64,000 nucleotides of DNA from JAAZZIT01 sp964480525 (GCA_964480525.1 CAYZOV010000004.1:43885-107884), one strand, 5' to 3'. Positions 6,976-15,528 are shown, counted from the stretch's first letter. The notes: a model not told the origin generated them from the sequence alone. Numbers and translations: made by a program.

Positions 6976-8597
6976 ATTTTAGTTATCCTAATAGTGAAAC
7001 GCCTGTGCTTAATAGTTGTTCATTTAGCGTGAATAAAGGTGAATTTGTACTTTTGTGCGGTATGAACGGTTGCGGAAAAACAACGTTATTACGACTTTTA
7101 AAGCCTGAAATTTCTCCTTTTGGAGATTTAAGCGGTGATATTCTGTTTAACGGGTCGCCCCTTAGTGGTCTTTCATTGCGAGAATCAGCCGAAAAAATCG
7201 GATTTGTAATGCAAAACCCTAATTCGCAGGTTGTAACAGATAGCGTAATGCAGGAATTGGCTTTCGGACTAGAAAATCTTGGAATTAGCGCCGATGAAAT
7301 TCGACGAAAAATTGCCGAAATATCAAACTTTTTCGGGATTGACAACTGGATTTCACGGAAAACTTTTGAACTTTCGGGCGGACAAAAACAGATTTTAAGC
7401 CTTGCTTCGGTGCTGATAATGAACCCTGACGTGATTATTTTAGACGAGCCGTCCGCACAGCTTGACCCTGTTTCCGCAGACAACTTTTTTTCGCTTTTAC
7501 GCCGAATTAACCGTCGTTTCGGGACTACGATTATACTTTGTGAACACCGTTTAGAGGACTGTTTTTCAATGGCTGACAAGGTGATTTATCTTGAAAACGG
7601 TCAGATAATGTTTGTTGAAAACCCACAAATTGCAGGGGAAAAATTGTATAAAACGCCAATGAAACTTTCTTTGCCGTCGTCGGTGAGAATTTTCGGAGAT
7701 AAAGTTTCGGAGGGAAAATTACCGTTAAATGTAAAAGACGGCAGGGAGTTTTTGCGTGAGAATTGCGGTGAAAGTTCTGTTGAAATTACAGAATTTGACA
7801 GCAACGGTGACGACGTAGTGAACCTAAAAGACATCTGGTTCAGGTACGAAAAAAATTCTGATGATGTATTAAACGGCGTTAATTTAAAGGTGAAAAAAGG
7901 AGAAATTTTGTCAATTCTCGGAGGAAACGGAGCAGGCAAAACGACGCTTTTGAAAGTTGTTTCCAAACTTTTGAAGCCGTATGCGTGTAAAGGTAAAATA
8001 CTTGACAGGGATTATAAGTCTTATAAGTCAAATAGTCTGTATAACGGCGTAATTTCGGTACTTTCACAGGAACCGCAGAGTTTATTTTGCTCCAAAAAAG
8101 TACGTTTGGATTACGAACAGAGCTGTAAAGCTTTTGACCTTGACAAGAATGTAGCTATACCGAAAATAGCAAAACAGCTTGGTATTGAAAATCTTCTTGA
8201 CCGTCACCCTATGGACTTGTCGGGAGGGGAGATTCAGAAGTGTGCTTTGGGGCGAATTTTGATTTCTTCTCCGAAAATTTTGCTTTTAGATGAGCCGACA
8301 AAAGGACTTGACGCTTTTTCAAAAGCTGAAATCGGCAAAATTCTTAAAAACCTTTCAAGGGACGGTATCACCATAGTGATAGTCACTCATGACGTTGATT
8401 TTTCAGCCGAATATTCCGACGAATGTTGTTTGCTTTTTCGAGGGGAAATTGTTTCTTGGGATTGTCCACAAAGATTTTTCAGCGAAAATCAATTTTACAC
8501 AACCCCTGCAAGAATTATTTCAAAAGAAAAAATTTCCAACGCCGTAACCGTTGAGCAGGTGCGAAAGTGCATTGGGGTGGTTTGTGATGAAAGCTAG
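6948..8597 (+). CDS. ECF transporter ATP-binding protein with two fused ABC domains (EcfA-A')
   Basis: A 549-residue protein holding two complete ABC ATPase domains in one chain. Domain 1 has Walker A GMNGCGKTT near 38-46, Q-loop FVMQNPNSQV, signature LSGGQKQ near 142 and Walker B VIILDEPS near 163. Domain 2 has GGNGAGKTT near 325, signature LSGGEIQK near 424 and LLLDEPTKG near 445. FxYxxSxxPVL-type beta strands before each Walker A are typical of the CbiO/EcfA family. The start is GTG 6948, seven bases after GGAGG (6936-6940), inside the end of ecfT. It ends within the S-component gene. The fusion replaces the usual separate EcfA and EcfA' subunits. Confidence 0.9.
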   Translation: MEIFTVKNLNFSYPNSETPVLNSCSFSVNKGEFVLLCGMNGCGKTTLLRLLKPEISPFGDLSGDILFNGSPLSGLSLRESAEKIGFVMQNPNSQVVTDSVMQELAFGLENLGISADEIRRKIAEISNFFGIDNWISRKTFELSGGQKQILSLASVLIMNPDVIILDEPSAQLDPVSADNFFSLLRRINRRFGTTIILCEHRLEDCFSMADKVIYLENGQIMFVENPQIAGEKLYKTPMKLSLPSSVRIFGDKVSEGKLPLNVKDGREFLRENCGESSVEITEFDSNGDDVVNLKDIWFRYEKNSDDVLNGVNLKVKKGEILSILGGNGAGKTTLLKVVSKLLKPYACKGKILDRDYKSYKSNSLYNGVISVLSQEPQSLFCSKKVRLDYEQSCKAFDLDKNVAIPKIAKQLGIENLLDRHPMDLSGGEIQKCALGRILISSPKILLLDEPTKGLDAFSKAEIGKILKNLSRDGITIVIVTHDVDFSAEYSDECCLLFRGEIVSWDCPQRFFSENQFYTTPARIISKEKISNAVTVEQVRKCIGVVCDES

Positions 8598-9270
8598 GAT
8601 TGTTTCATATTTTTGCATTGTATTGGTGGGGTTGACTGCTTTTATGGGGGTTACGTTTGCCAATGGGAGATACTTTAAAATATTTACAATACTGGCTGTT
8701 ATAATATGCTGTATTCCTTTTTTTGCGTCGTTTGAAAACAAAAAAACCACAACGAGATTTTTGGTTTTGGTGGCTATGCTGACCGCTTTTTCGGTTGCCG
8801 GAAGATTTTTGTTTGCCCCGATTCCGTTTTTTAAACCCGTTTCGGCGGTAGTGATAATCGGCGGAGTTACACTTGGGGCGAACGCCGGATTTGTGGTGGG
8901 TGCAATGAGTGCGGTTGTTTCAAATTTTTACTTCGGGCAGGGGGCGTGGACGCCTTTTCAAATGCTTGCGTGGGGACTTATCGGATTTTTTGCGGGACTG
9001 TTGGCAAAACGTCTTAACGGCAACATTGCTTTGTCGGTTTACGGCGTATTTTCGGGATTTTTTTACTCGGTAGTCATGGACAGCTGGTCGGCAATTTTTC
9101 TTGACGGAAAATTTTACTTTAACAGATTTTTGGCTTTTTTCATAACGTCTTTTCCTGTAACGGTGTGTTACATGGTTTCAAACGTGGTGTTTCTTATTTT
9201 AATAGGTAAACCTCTCACGGAAATGCTTAACAGAGTTATAAATAAATATGGTATAAATATTCAAAATTAG
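8587..9270 (+). CDS. ECF transporter substrate-binding (S) component
   Basis: A 227-residue membrane protein with six hydrophobic segments. The stretch GGVTLGANAGFVVGAMSAVV around 87-106, followed by FYFGQGAWTPFQMLAWGLIGFFAGLL, is the pattern of integral-membrane ECF S components, which bind the vitamin. The start is ATG 8587 behind GGGGTGG (8573-8579); it overlaps the ATPase gene by 11 bases. Paired with the toroid and DUF4430 proteins, cobalamin or another corrinoid is the best guess for the substrate. I cannot distinguish this from other S-component specificities by eye. Confidence 0.8.
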   Translation: MKARIVSYFCIVLVGLTAFMGVTFANGRYFKIFTILAVIICCIPFFASFENKKTTTRFLVLVAMLTAFSVAGRFLFAPIPFFKPVSAVVIIGGVTLGANAGFVVGAMSAVVSNFYFGQGAWTPFQMLAWGLIGFFAGLLAKRLNGNIALSVYGVFSGFFYSVVMDSWSAIFLDGKFYFNRFLAFFITSFPVTVCYMVSNVVFLILIGKPLTEMLNRVINKYGINIQN

Positions 9271-9285
9271 AAAAGAGTGGTACAT

Positions 9286-10626
9286 ATGGTAGAACTAACA
9301 AAAGGAAATATTACGTCGTCAATGTGGAAATTTACGTTGCCGTTGCTTGCAAGCGTTGCGTTTCAGCAAATGTACAATATTTCCGACAGCGTAATCGTAG
9401 GCAAATTTGCGGGTGAGGACGCTTTGGCGGCGGTCGGTGCGTCTTATCCTATAACCATGATTTTTATGGCGGTTGCTATGGGGTGCAACATCGGTTCGTC
9501 GGTGGTGATTTCGCAACTTTACGGCAGCGGAAAACACACCCGAATGAAGTCGGCGGTAAACACGTCGCTTGTTATGACAATGACAATTAGTGTAATTTTA
9601 ACAGTTTTCGGGATTGTTTTTTCCAAAGGAATGTTGACCCTTTTGGGAACCCCGAAAAATATCGAAGCTGACGGAATTGCGTATTTGGATATTTACACGT
9701 TGGGGTTGCCGTTTTTGTTCCTTTATAACATAGCAAGCGGTGTTTTCACAGCCCTCGGGGATTCCAAAACCCCTCTTTACTTGTTGATTTTTTCTTCGAT
9801 TGCAAATGTGATTCTCGACCTTGCTTTTGTTATGCCGCAGCTTCCGTTTAACTGGGGCGTGAGAGGGGCTGCGTGGGCGACTTTTCTTGCGCAGGGCGTT
9901 GCTTCGATAATTTCGGCGGTTGTGATTTTTGTTAAACTTAAAAAAATCGCCTGCCACGGAAAACCGAAAATTTTCGACAGCAGACTGTTTTCAAGAATTT
10001 TTGCCGTAACTGTTCCGAGCGTTTTGCAACAAAGTTTCGTTTCGGTGGGAAATTTGTTTATCCAGTCGTTGGTAAACGGTTACGGCTCGTCGGTTGTGGC
10101 AGGATATTCGGCGGCGATAAAGCTTAACACTTTCGGAATAACTTCGTTTGCGGCGTTGGGTAACGCCATGTCGTCGTTTGCGGCGCAGAATATCGGCGCA
10201 AAACAAATTGACCGTGTTAAAAAAGGTTTCAAAACGGGCGTGCTTATGTGCGTTGCGGTAGTTGCGCCTTTTACAATCGGATACTTAGGTTTTTCAAAAT
10301 TTTTCCTCGGACTTTTCCTTGACGCTGACGCAAGCGCACAGGCAATTTCGGTGGGCAAAACCTTTTTGCAAATCGTGTCGCCGTTTTACATTGTCGTAGC
10401 CGTAAAAATTCTTTGCGACGGTATAATCCGTGGGGCGGGGGCAATGAAACTCTTTATGTTCGCAACGTTTACCGACCTGATTCTCAGGGTTATTCTCAGC
10501 TTCGTTCTGTCCGATTTTATGGACAGTTCCACAGGAATTTGGCTGTCGTGGCCTATCGGTTGGACGGTTGCGTCGGTGGTTTCTTTGGTGTTTTACTTCA
10601 AAGATATGTGGCGAAAAAATCTTTAA
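9286..10626 (+). CDS. MATE family multidrug/metabolite efflux transporter
   Basis: About 446 residues with twelve predicted membrane helices. The N-terminal region LPLLASVAFQQMYNISDSVIVGKFAGEDALAAVGASYP is the MATE signature, and a second repeat follows with VPSVLQQSFVSVGNLFIQSLVNGYGS. These proteins export cationic drugs or metabolites by Na+ or H+ antiport. An in-frame GTG at 9277 lies three codons upstream, but ATG 9286 is preferred, with the A/G-rich AAAAGAG (9271-9277) as binding site. The gene begins 16 bases after the S-component gene, so it may be the last gene of that transcript. The substrate is not evident. Confidence 0.9.
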   Translation: MVELTKGNITSSMWKFTLPLLASVAFQQMYNISDSVIVGKFAGEDALAAVGASYPITMIFMAVAMGCNIGSSVVISQLYGSGKHTRMKSAVNTSLVMTMTISVILTVFGIVFSKGMLTLLGTPKNIEADGIAYLDIYTLGLPFLFLYNIASGVFTALGDSKTPLYLLIFSSIANVILDLAFVMPQLPFNWGVRGAAWATFLAQGVASIISAVVIFVKLKKIACHGKPKIFDSRLFSRIFAVTVPSVLQQSFVSVGNLFIQSLVNGYGSSVVAGYSAAIKLNTFGITSFAALGNAMSSFAAQNIGAKQIDRVKKGFKTGVLMCVAVVAPFTIGYLGFSKFFLGLFLDADASAQAISVGKTFLQIVSPFYIVVAVKILCDGIIRGAGAMKLFMFATFTDLILRVILSFVLSDFMDSSTGIWLSWPIGWTVASVVSLVFYFKDMWRKNL

Positions 10627-10632
10627 AAAAAC

Positions 10633-10672
10633 ACTTCCGTGGCTATGTAAAAAAGCTACGGAAGTTATTTTA
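10633..10672. terminator. Bidirectional terminator between the MATE gene and the GNAT gene
   Basis: ACTTCCGTGGCT (10633-10644) pairs with AGCTACGGAAGT (10654-10665), with T-rich sequence after it on the plus strand and an A run before it that becomes T on the minus strand. It serves both convergent genes. Confidence 0.75.
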
Positions 10673-10673
10673 A

Positions 10674-11108
10674 TTATTGTTTTTCCATAATATATCTGGT
10701 GTTGTTGACAATTTCTTTAACCTTAAAGCCTAGCCTTTTGTAAAGGGCTACGGCTTTTTTGTTTTTAACAAAAACATACAGCATGACGGGGGCGTTTACC
10801 GACGAGCAGCACATTTTAATGACCTCGGTGCCAATGCCTTTGTTTTGAAAAGGTGGTAAAATGTACAAATCGTCAATTTCGTACTTGTCGTCTTGATTTT
10901 TGTAAAAATGAAAGTAGCCGACCCTTTGGCTGTCCGAATAAATTACGGTGTATTCGTGGATTGAGTTTTCGATTTTTTTGTGAATCCATTTAAGCACTTT
11001 TTCGTAGTTAATTTCGGCTGTGTTTTCGTAATCGTCAACAAGCTTTTTGCAAAGGCGATAGATTTCTTCAACGTGGTTTTTTGTGGCATTTTTAAATGAA
11101 ATGTTCAT
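10674..11108 (-). CDS. GNAT family N-acetyltransferase
   Basis: A 144-residue GNAT acetyltransferase. The acetyl-CoA binding motif A is visible as DDLYILPPFQNKGIGTEVIK, with the Q/RxxGxG loop, followed by LYVFVKNKKAVALYKRLGF, the usual C-terminal motif. The start is taken at the ATG whose complement is 11106-11108, with AGGAG (complement of 11114-11118) five bases upstream; an upstream ATG at 11126 lies before that site. The family transfers acetyl groups to amines or protein N-termini; the substrate cannot be read from the sequence. It probably belongs with the small gene at 11144. Confidence 0.85.
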   Translation of the reverse strand: MNISFKNATKNHVEEIYRLCKKLVDDYENTAEINYEKVLKWIHKKIENSIHEYTVIYSDSQRVGYFHFYKNQDDKYEIDDLYILPPFQNKGIGTEVIKMCCSSVNAPVMLYVFVKNKKAVALYKRLGFKVKEIVNNTRYIMEKQ

Positions 11109-11143
11109 ATAATCTCCTGTTCGCAAGAAGAAATTGCAACGCT

Positions 11144-11452
11144 TTACGCAAGGGGAAAACCCTCTTTTTCGTCAGGTTTTTCGTAATAATCGCTTAGTTT
11201 AAATTTTTCGGATTCATCTTTGAGAAAATTCTGAATATCGTCCATGCTTTCGGCTTTAAATTCAAAATGTTTTTCCGCAACGATTTCTTCGGGTTTTGTG
11301 CAACTGTAACAATTTACGCCGTACCAAACTTTTACGCAAAATTCGTCGCCGTACCAAATTTTGTAATTAAATTTTTTCATTGCGCTTCCTGAATAATGAT
11401 TTTTTTGTTCAAAATAAGAAAATGCAGGAATATCAAAATATTTTTCAGCCAT
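11144..11452 (-). CDS. Small hypothetical protein, 102 residues
   Basis: I do not recognise this protein. It is acidic, tyrosine- and phenylalanine-rich, and contains a YSCTKPEE segment; no signal peptide or membrane segment is visible. A binding site GAGGAAAA precedes the ATG, and a good minus-strand promoter lies at 11495-11523, which together support expression. It is followed 35 bases later by the GNAT gene on the same strand, probably as a two-gene operon. Function unknown. Confidence 0.65.
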   Translation of the reverse strand: MAEKYFDIPAFSYFEQKNHYSGSAMKKFNYKIWYGDEFCVKVWYGVNCYSCTKPEEIVAEKHFEFKAESMDDIQNFLKDESEKFKLSDYYEKPDEKEGFPLA

Positions 11453-11494
11453 ATTTTCCTCGATTCTGTAATATACTATAAATGTGTTTCTTTA

Positions 11495-11523
11495 ATTGTA
11501 GCACATTGTTGTGAAAATTTCAA
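11495..11523 (-). promoter_or_regulatory. Minus-strand promoter for the small gene and GNAT gene
   Basis: Read on the minus strand, TTGAAA (complement of 11518-11523) and TACAAT (complement of 11495-11500) are 17 bases apart. TGTGC lies directly before the -10 box. Confidence 0.6.
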
Positions 11524-11673
11524 GAGATGTGAGGGGTTAAAGTGCGGTTAAAAAACGTTAAATTGTCTTTTTTAACAGAAAAAACTCTTGAAAATTGCGG
11601 TTTTTGGATGAACTGCACAAATTCCGACAAAATTATTTGTTAATTATCACGATTAAATAATCTTAACAAACTA

Positions 11674-11702
11674 TTGATTTTTATGTTAAAATGATATATA
11701 AT
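11674..11702 (+). promoter_or_regulatory. Promoter of the EF-G paralog
   Basis: TTGATT (11674-11679) and TATAAT (11697-11702) are separated by 17 bases. The start site would be near 11709, about 63 bases before the chosen start codon. The rest of 11453-11771 holds nothing else I can name. Confidence 0.6.
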
Positions 11703-11771
11703 TAACCTATGATGTTTATAAACTTTGTGCATTATGAACAACAAAACCATTCAGACAGGAGAGAAACTAAA

Positions 11772-13856
11772 TTGAAAACATTCGATTGTACCAAAATTAA
11801 AAACATAGCTGTTGCAGGTCATGCAGGCTCCGGAAAAACTTCCCTTTGCGAAGCACTTCTTTACAAAAGCGGTGCAAGCGACAGATTTGGAAAAGTTTTG
11901 GACGGAAACACCGTTTCGGACTATAACGCTGAGGAAATTAAAAGAAAATGTTCAATATATACGTCACTTTCGCACTTTGAAAAGGACGAATTTAAAGTAA
12001 ATCTTTTGGATACGCCGGGTCTTTTTGACTACGCAGGGGAAATGCGTGAGGGCATTTTTGCGTCGGGTTCGGTTATTATTACTGTTTCGGGTAAATCGGG
12101 CGTAAAAGTCGGCACGCATAAGGCATATGATTATGCTGTGGAAACGGGAAAACCGAGAATGTTCGTTGTTACGAAACTTGACGACGACAACGCAAACTTT
12201 AATAACGTTCTCACACAATTAAAGGCGGAGTTCGGACCTACGGTTTGTCCTGTTGTTGTGCCTGTTATTGCAGACAGAAAAATAGTTTCGTTTGTAAACC
12301 TTATCGAAATGAAAGCGTATAAATACGACGAAAACGGCAACGCTGTGGAAACTGAAATGCCAACAGCCGAAGTTGCGGAAAACATGGGTTACAGAATTGA
12401 CGGTCTTATCGAAGCTGTTTCCGAAGCTGTTGCCGAAACCGACGAAGAACTTTTTGAAAAATTCTTCTCCGGTGAAGCGTTCACCCAAAAAGAACTTATC
12501 GACGGTATTCACAACGGAATGAACAAGGGAATTATCACCCCTGTAACCTGCGTTTCGTCAACAAATTTTGCGGGCGTGGATATGCTTTTGAAAGAAATTT
12601 CGTTGCTGTTGCCTGCGCCTAGCGAAAAGGAAAAGAAAATCGGCGAAACAGCCGACGGCGATATGATAGAGATTGACTGCGACGAAAACGCACCTCTTTC
12701 GGCGTTTGTTTTCAAAACGGTTGCCGACCCGTTTGTGGGCAAAATGTCGTACATAAAAGTGTTCAGCGGAAAACTTGTTTCGGGCAAAGAAGTTGTAAAC
12801 GCAACCACGGGAAACACGGAAAAAGTGGGCAAACTTTTGGCTGTGTTCGGCAAAAAGACCGAGGAAGTTTCCCAAGCGGGTTGCGGTGATATTGTTGTCG
12901 CAACAAAGATGAATATTTCCACAAACGACACCATTTGCGACCCGTCAAGAGTGGTTAAACTTGAAACAATTTCGTTCCCGAAACCTTGCTACAAAATGGC
13001 TGTAAAGGCTAAGACGCAGGGCGACGAAAGCAAGATTTCGTCGGCTATTTCAAGACTTTGCGAACAGGATTTGACAATTACATATACACACGACAAACAA
13101 ACAAACGAAATGATTCTTGCGGGTTTGGGCGGACTTCACCTTGACACAACCGTGGGAAAAATCGAAACAGACTTTGGCGCAAAAGTTGAGGTTTCAAGTC
13201 CTAAGATTTCGTACAGAGAAACAATTCGCAAAAAGGTAAAAGTTCAGGGCAAACATAAGAAACAGTCGGGCGGTCACGGACAGTACGGCGACGTTTGGAT
13301 TGAATTTGAACCGTGCATTTCCGACGAACTTGTTTTTGAAGAGCGTGTATTCGGTGGAGCTGTGCCGAAGAATTTCTTCCCTGCGGTTGAAAAAGGCTTG
13401 CAGGACAGCGTAAAGAAAGGCGTTTTGGCAGGATTCCCTGTGGTTGGACTTAAAGCTATTTTGGTGGACGGTTCGTATCACCCTGTGGATTCTTCCGAAA
13501 TGGCGTTCAAAATGGCTGCGTCAATTGCGTACAAAGAGGGATTGAAGCAGGCTGAACCTGTTATCTTAGAGCCAATCGGAGCATTGAACGTAATTGTTCC
13601 TGACGAAAACACAGGCGATATTATGGGCGAACTTAACAAAAAACGTGGCAGAGTTTTGGGTATGAATCCTACGGAAAAACGTGGACTTACGGAAGTTATT
13701 GCCGAAGTACCTATGGCTGAAATGCAGGACTTTGCGTTGATTCTTCGCCAGATGACGCAGGGCAGGGGAGAATTTACCTTTGAACGTGCAAGATATGAAC
13801 AGCTTCCGCCACAGCTTGTCGGCGACGTAATCGCTAAAAATGCGGTTGTGGAATAG
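11772..13856 (+). CDS. Elongation factor G-like GTPase (EF-G paralog)
   Basis: A 694-residue translational GTPase with the full EF-G domain layout: P-loop GHAGSGKT near residue 17, switch II DTPGLFDYAGE near 80, TKLD near 135, then domain II, domain III, the domain IV region around KKQSGGHGQYGDVWIEFEP, and the C-terminal domain V (RGRVLGMNPTEKRG). The canonical fusA starts at 62734, so this is a second, divergent copy of the EF-G2-like clade. Notably DTPGL replaces DTPGH, so the histidine that helps GTP hydrolysis in canonical EF-G is absent. The start is TTG 11772 behind CAGGAGAG; an in-frame ATG at 11709 coincides with the predicted transcription start and is rejected. Confidence 0.88.
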   Translation: MKTFDCTKIKNIAVAGHAGSGKTSLCEALLYKSGASDRFGKVLDGNTVSDYNAEEIKRKCSIYTSLSHFEKDEFKVNLLDTPGLFDYAGEMREGIFASGSVIITVSGKSGVKVGTHKAYDYAVETGKPRMFVVTKLDDDNANFNNVLTQLKAEFGPTVCPVVVPVIADRKIVSFVNLIEMKAYKYDENGNAVETEMPTAEVAENMGYRIDGLIEAVSEAVAETDEELFEKFFSGEAFTQKELIDGIHNGMNKGIITPVTCVSSTNFAGVDMLLKEISLLLPAPSEKEKKIGETADGDMIEIDCDENAPLSAFVFKTVADPFVGKMSYIKVFSGKLVSGKEVVNATTGNTEKVGKLLAVFGKKTEEVSQAGCGDIVVATKMNISTNDTICDPSRVVKLETISFPKPCYKMAVKAKTQGDESKISSAISRLCEQDLTITYTHDKQTNEMILAGLGGLHLDTTVGKIETDFGAKVEVSSPKISYRETIRKKVKVQGKHKKQSGGHGQYGDVWIEFEPCISDELVFEERVFGGAVPKNFFPAVEKGLQDSVKKGVLAGFPVVGLKAILVDGSYHPVDSSEMAFKMAASIAYKEGLKQAEPVILEPIGALNVIVPDENTGDIMGELNKKRGRVLGMNPTEKRGLTEVIAEVPMAEMQDFALILRQMTQGRGEFTFERARYEQLPPQLVGDVIAKNAVVE

Positions 13857-14115
13857 AATTTTCCCGTACAACAAAAAGCAAGCCCTTGAATATATCGACA
13901 ACTTAGAAAGGTATTTGGCACGGCTTAAAAGGGCGGTTTACAACAAGAAAAACGGATTGAGTTATTCGGTGCCGACCTTTGACGAAAATGTGAAATTTCC
14001 CGAAAAAACGTTGTTTAAAGGGTATGACAGAAAGGATTTTGACAGGGCGGTTTCAAGGCTTGAAATTCGTATTTCTTTGGAAAAATCACAACTTGAAAAA
14101 ACAGAAATGGGTTAA
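13840..14115 (+). CDS. Small hypothetical protein overlapping the EF-G paralog
   Basis: A 91-residue basic, helical protein (KKQALEYIDNLERYLARLKRAVYNKK; later RKDFDRAVSRLEIRISLEKS). I do not recognise a family. It begins 17 bases before the EF-G paralog stop codon and ends six bases before a strong terminator, so it would be the last gene of that operon. The binding site is weak. Its position in the same transcript, and the absence of any other explanation for 13857-14120, favour a real gene. It could still be a chance frame. Confidence 0.5.
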   Translation: MRLWNRIFPYNKKQALEYIDNLERYLARLKRAVYNKKNGLSYSVPTFDENVKFPEKTLFKGYDRKDFDRAVSRLEIRISLEKSQLEKTEMG

Positions 14116-14120
14116 AAATA

Positions 14121-14166
14121 AACAGAGCAAGCACAGTTTTTTGAAAAACGGCTTGCTCTGTTTTTT
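14121..14166. terminator. Strong terminator between EF-G paralog operon and class V aminotransferase gene
   Basis: AACAGAGCAAGC (14121-14132) pairs perfectly with GCTTGCTCTGTT (14151-14162), followed by a T run. The convergent gene at 14165 ends at it as well. Confidence 0.85.
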
Positions 14167-15304
14167 AATATTTTTTGGGATTTCGGGCAATTTTCAGTAT
14201 GGCGTTTGACAGCATATCCACTTGCTTAGGGGTGTTAAAAACCGACGGAGAAAACCGCACAACCCCCTGCGTGTTGGTGTTTAAAAAGTTGTGTGCAACC
14301 GCCGAACATTGCAAACCGCCCCGCAGACCAAACCCCATATCGCTTAGAATCCGGGCGGTGTTTTGAGAGTGAACGTCTTTGACGTTAAAAGCGACAATGC
14401 CCACAAATTTAGCGTTATTACGATATATTTTAATATTGTCGTTGTTTGAAATTTTTGAAATAAGTCTGTCGCAAAGAGAATTTTCGTACCGTGAGATATT
14501 TTCAACGCCTTTTTGGTTTACAAACTTTATGCCTTCGCCAAGTCCGACTATACCAACGGTGTTTATTGTGCCACTTTCAAGACGTTCGGGCAAAAATTCG
14601 GTTTGAACAAGTTCTCCCGACGTTGCACCTGTTCCGCCTTCGATTATGGTTTTAAGATTGTATTTTCCGTCGCAAATCAAAAGACCTGTTCCTGTAGGTC
14701 CGTACAAACCTTTGTGACCTGAGGTGCAAATAAAATTAAACCCGTCCGCCAATGTTACGGGCAAAACCCCCGAAACCTGCGAAGCGTCGCCGATATAACA
14801 AATGTTGTGCTTTTTGCAAAGTTCTCCGATTTTTTTGTACGGCAGAATTTGTCCCGTGACATTTGAAGCAAGACTTATGCATACACATTTTGTATCCGCT
14901 CTTATAAGGCTTTCGATTTCCGCCAGAGTTTCGTCGTCGTTTTCAAAAATTTTGGCAATGCTATATTCGATTTTACGGCTGTCTGCAAGGGCAATTATGG
15001 GGCGTGAAACAGAATTATGCTCCAATGACGACATAATTATATGCCCTCCGTCCTCCATTATGCCTTTGATAGCCATGTTTAAAGCGTGGGTTGCATTAAG
15101 GGTGAAAACGGTGTTTTCCACTTGCGCTTGAAAAAAATCTCCCGCAAGTTTTCGCACCTCAAAAACTTTTTCGGCTGTTTTAATCGACAGGCTGTGACCG
15201 CTGCGACCCGGATTTCCGCCGTAATCTTTTACCGCCGTCGCCACACCTTTCAAAACGCTTTCGGGCTTAGGATAGGTGGTTGCCGAATTGTCAAAGTAAA
15301 TCAT
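14165..15304 (-). CDS. Cysteine desulfurase/selenocysteine lyase-like PLP enzyme (class V aminotransferase)
   Basis: A 379-residue class V fold PLP enzyme. FDNSATTYPKP at the N-terminus, SSLEHNSVSRP, GDASQVSG and the lysine motif TSGHKGLYGPTGTG (Schiff-base lysine near residue 200) are diagnostic. A late GLRGGLQCSA carries a candidate catalytic cysteine. It looks like the cysteine-desulfurase family named after EF2568, often found with selenium-related genes. The start at 15304 overlaps the DUF3343 stop codon (ATGA) and sits behind GGGAGG. The partner gene just upstream encodes a putative sulfur or selenium carrier, so persulfide or selenium transfer is the likely job. This is inference from family and context. 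Confidence 0.85.
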   Translation of the reverse strand: MIYFDNSATTYPKPESVLKGVATAVKDYGGNPGRSGHSLSIKTAEKVFEVRKLAGDFFQAQVENTVFTLNATHALNMAIKGIMEDGGHIIMSSLEHNSVSRPIIALADSRKIEYSIAKIFENDDETLAEIESLIRADTKCVCISLASNVTGQILPYKKIGELCKKHNICYIGDASQVSGVLPVTLADGFNFICTSGHKGLYGPTGTGLLICDGKYNLKTIIEGGTGATSGELVQTEFLPERLESGTINTVGIVGLGEGIKFVNQKGVENISRYENSLCDRLISKISNNDNIKIYRNNAKFVGIVAFNVKDVHSQNTARILSDMGFGLRGGLQCSAVAHNFLNTNTQGVVRFSPSVFNTPKQVDMLSNAILKIARNPKKY

Positions 15305-15528
15305 TCTTCCTCCCTCCATTTAATTCCGTTTTGTCGCAAAATTTCTTTGACTTGAAAAATATCGTCGTATACTTTTATGGAATAACCGCACCCCGTAGAA
15401 AAATCTTTGGGCGTTCTCACAATGTCGCAACGGATTTTTCGGCTGTTTAAAACCGTTTTGGCTTTCATTGCGTAGGTTATGGAAGTCATTGCAATAAGAT
15501 TTTGTGAAATGGTAATTCCCCCTTTCAT
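15301..15528 (-). CDS. DUF3343 protein, putative Se/S carrier
   Basis: A 75-residue protein of the DUF3343 type, with the fold seen as an AMKAKTVLNSRKI helix, then IVRTPKDFSTGCGYSIKV. The conserved cysteine of FSTGCG corresponds to the proposed sulfur- or selenium-carrying residue of this family. Its stop codon overlaps the start of the class V aminotransferase gene, so the two are translationally coupled. No selD is present in the window. The ATG at 15528 is kept as start although its binding site is weak. Confidence 0.8.
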   Translation of the reverse strand: MKGGITISQNLIAMTSITYAMKAKTVLNSRKIRCDIVRTPKDFSTGCGYSIKVYDDIFQVKEILRQNGIKWREEE

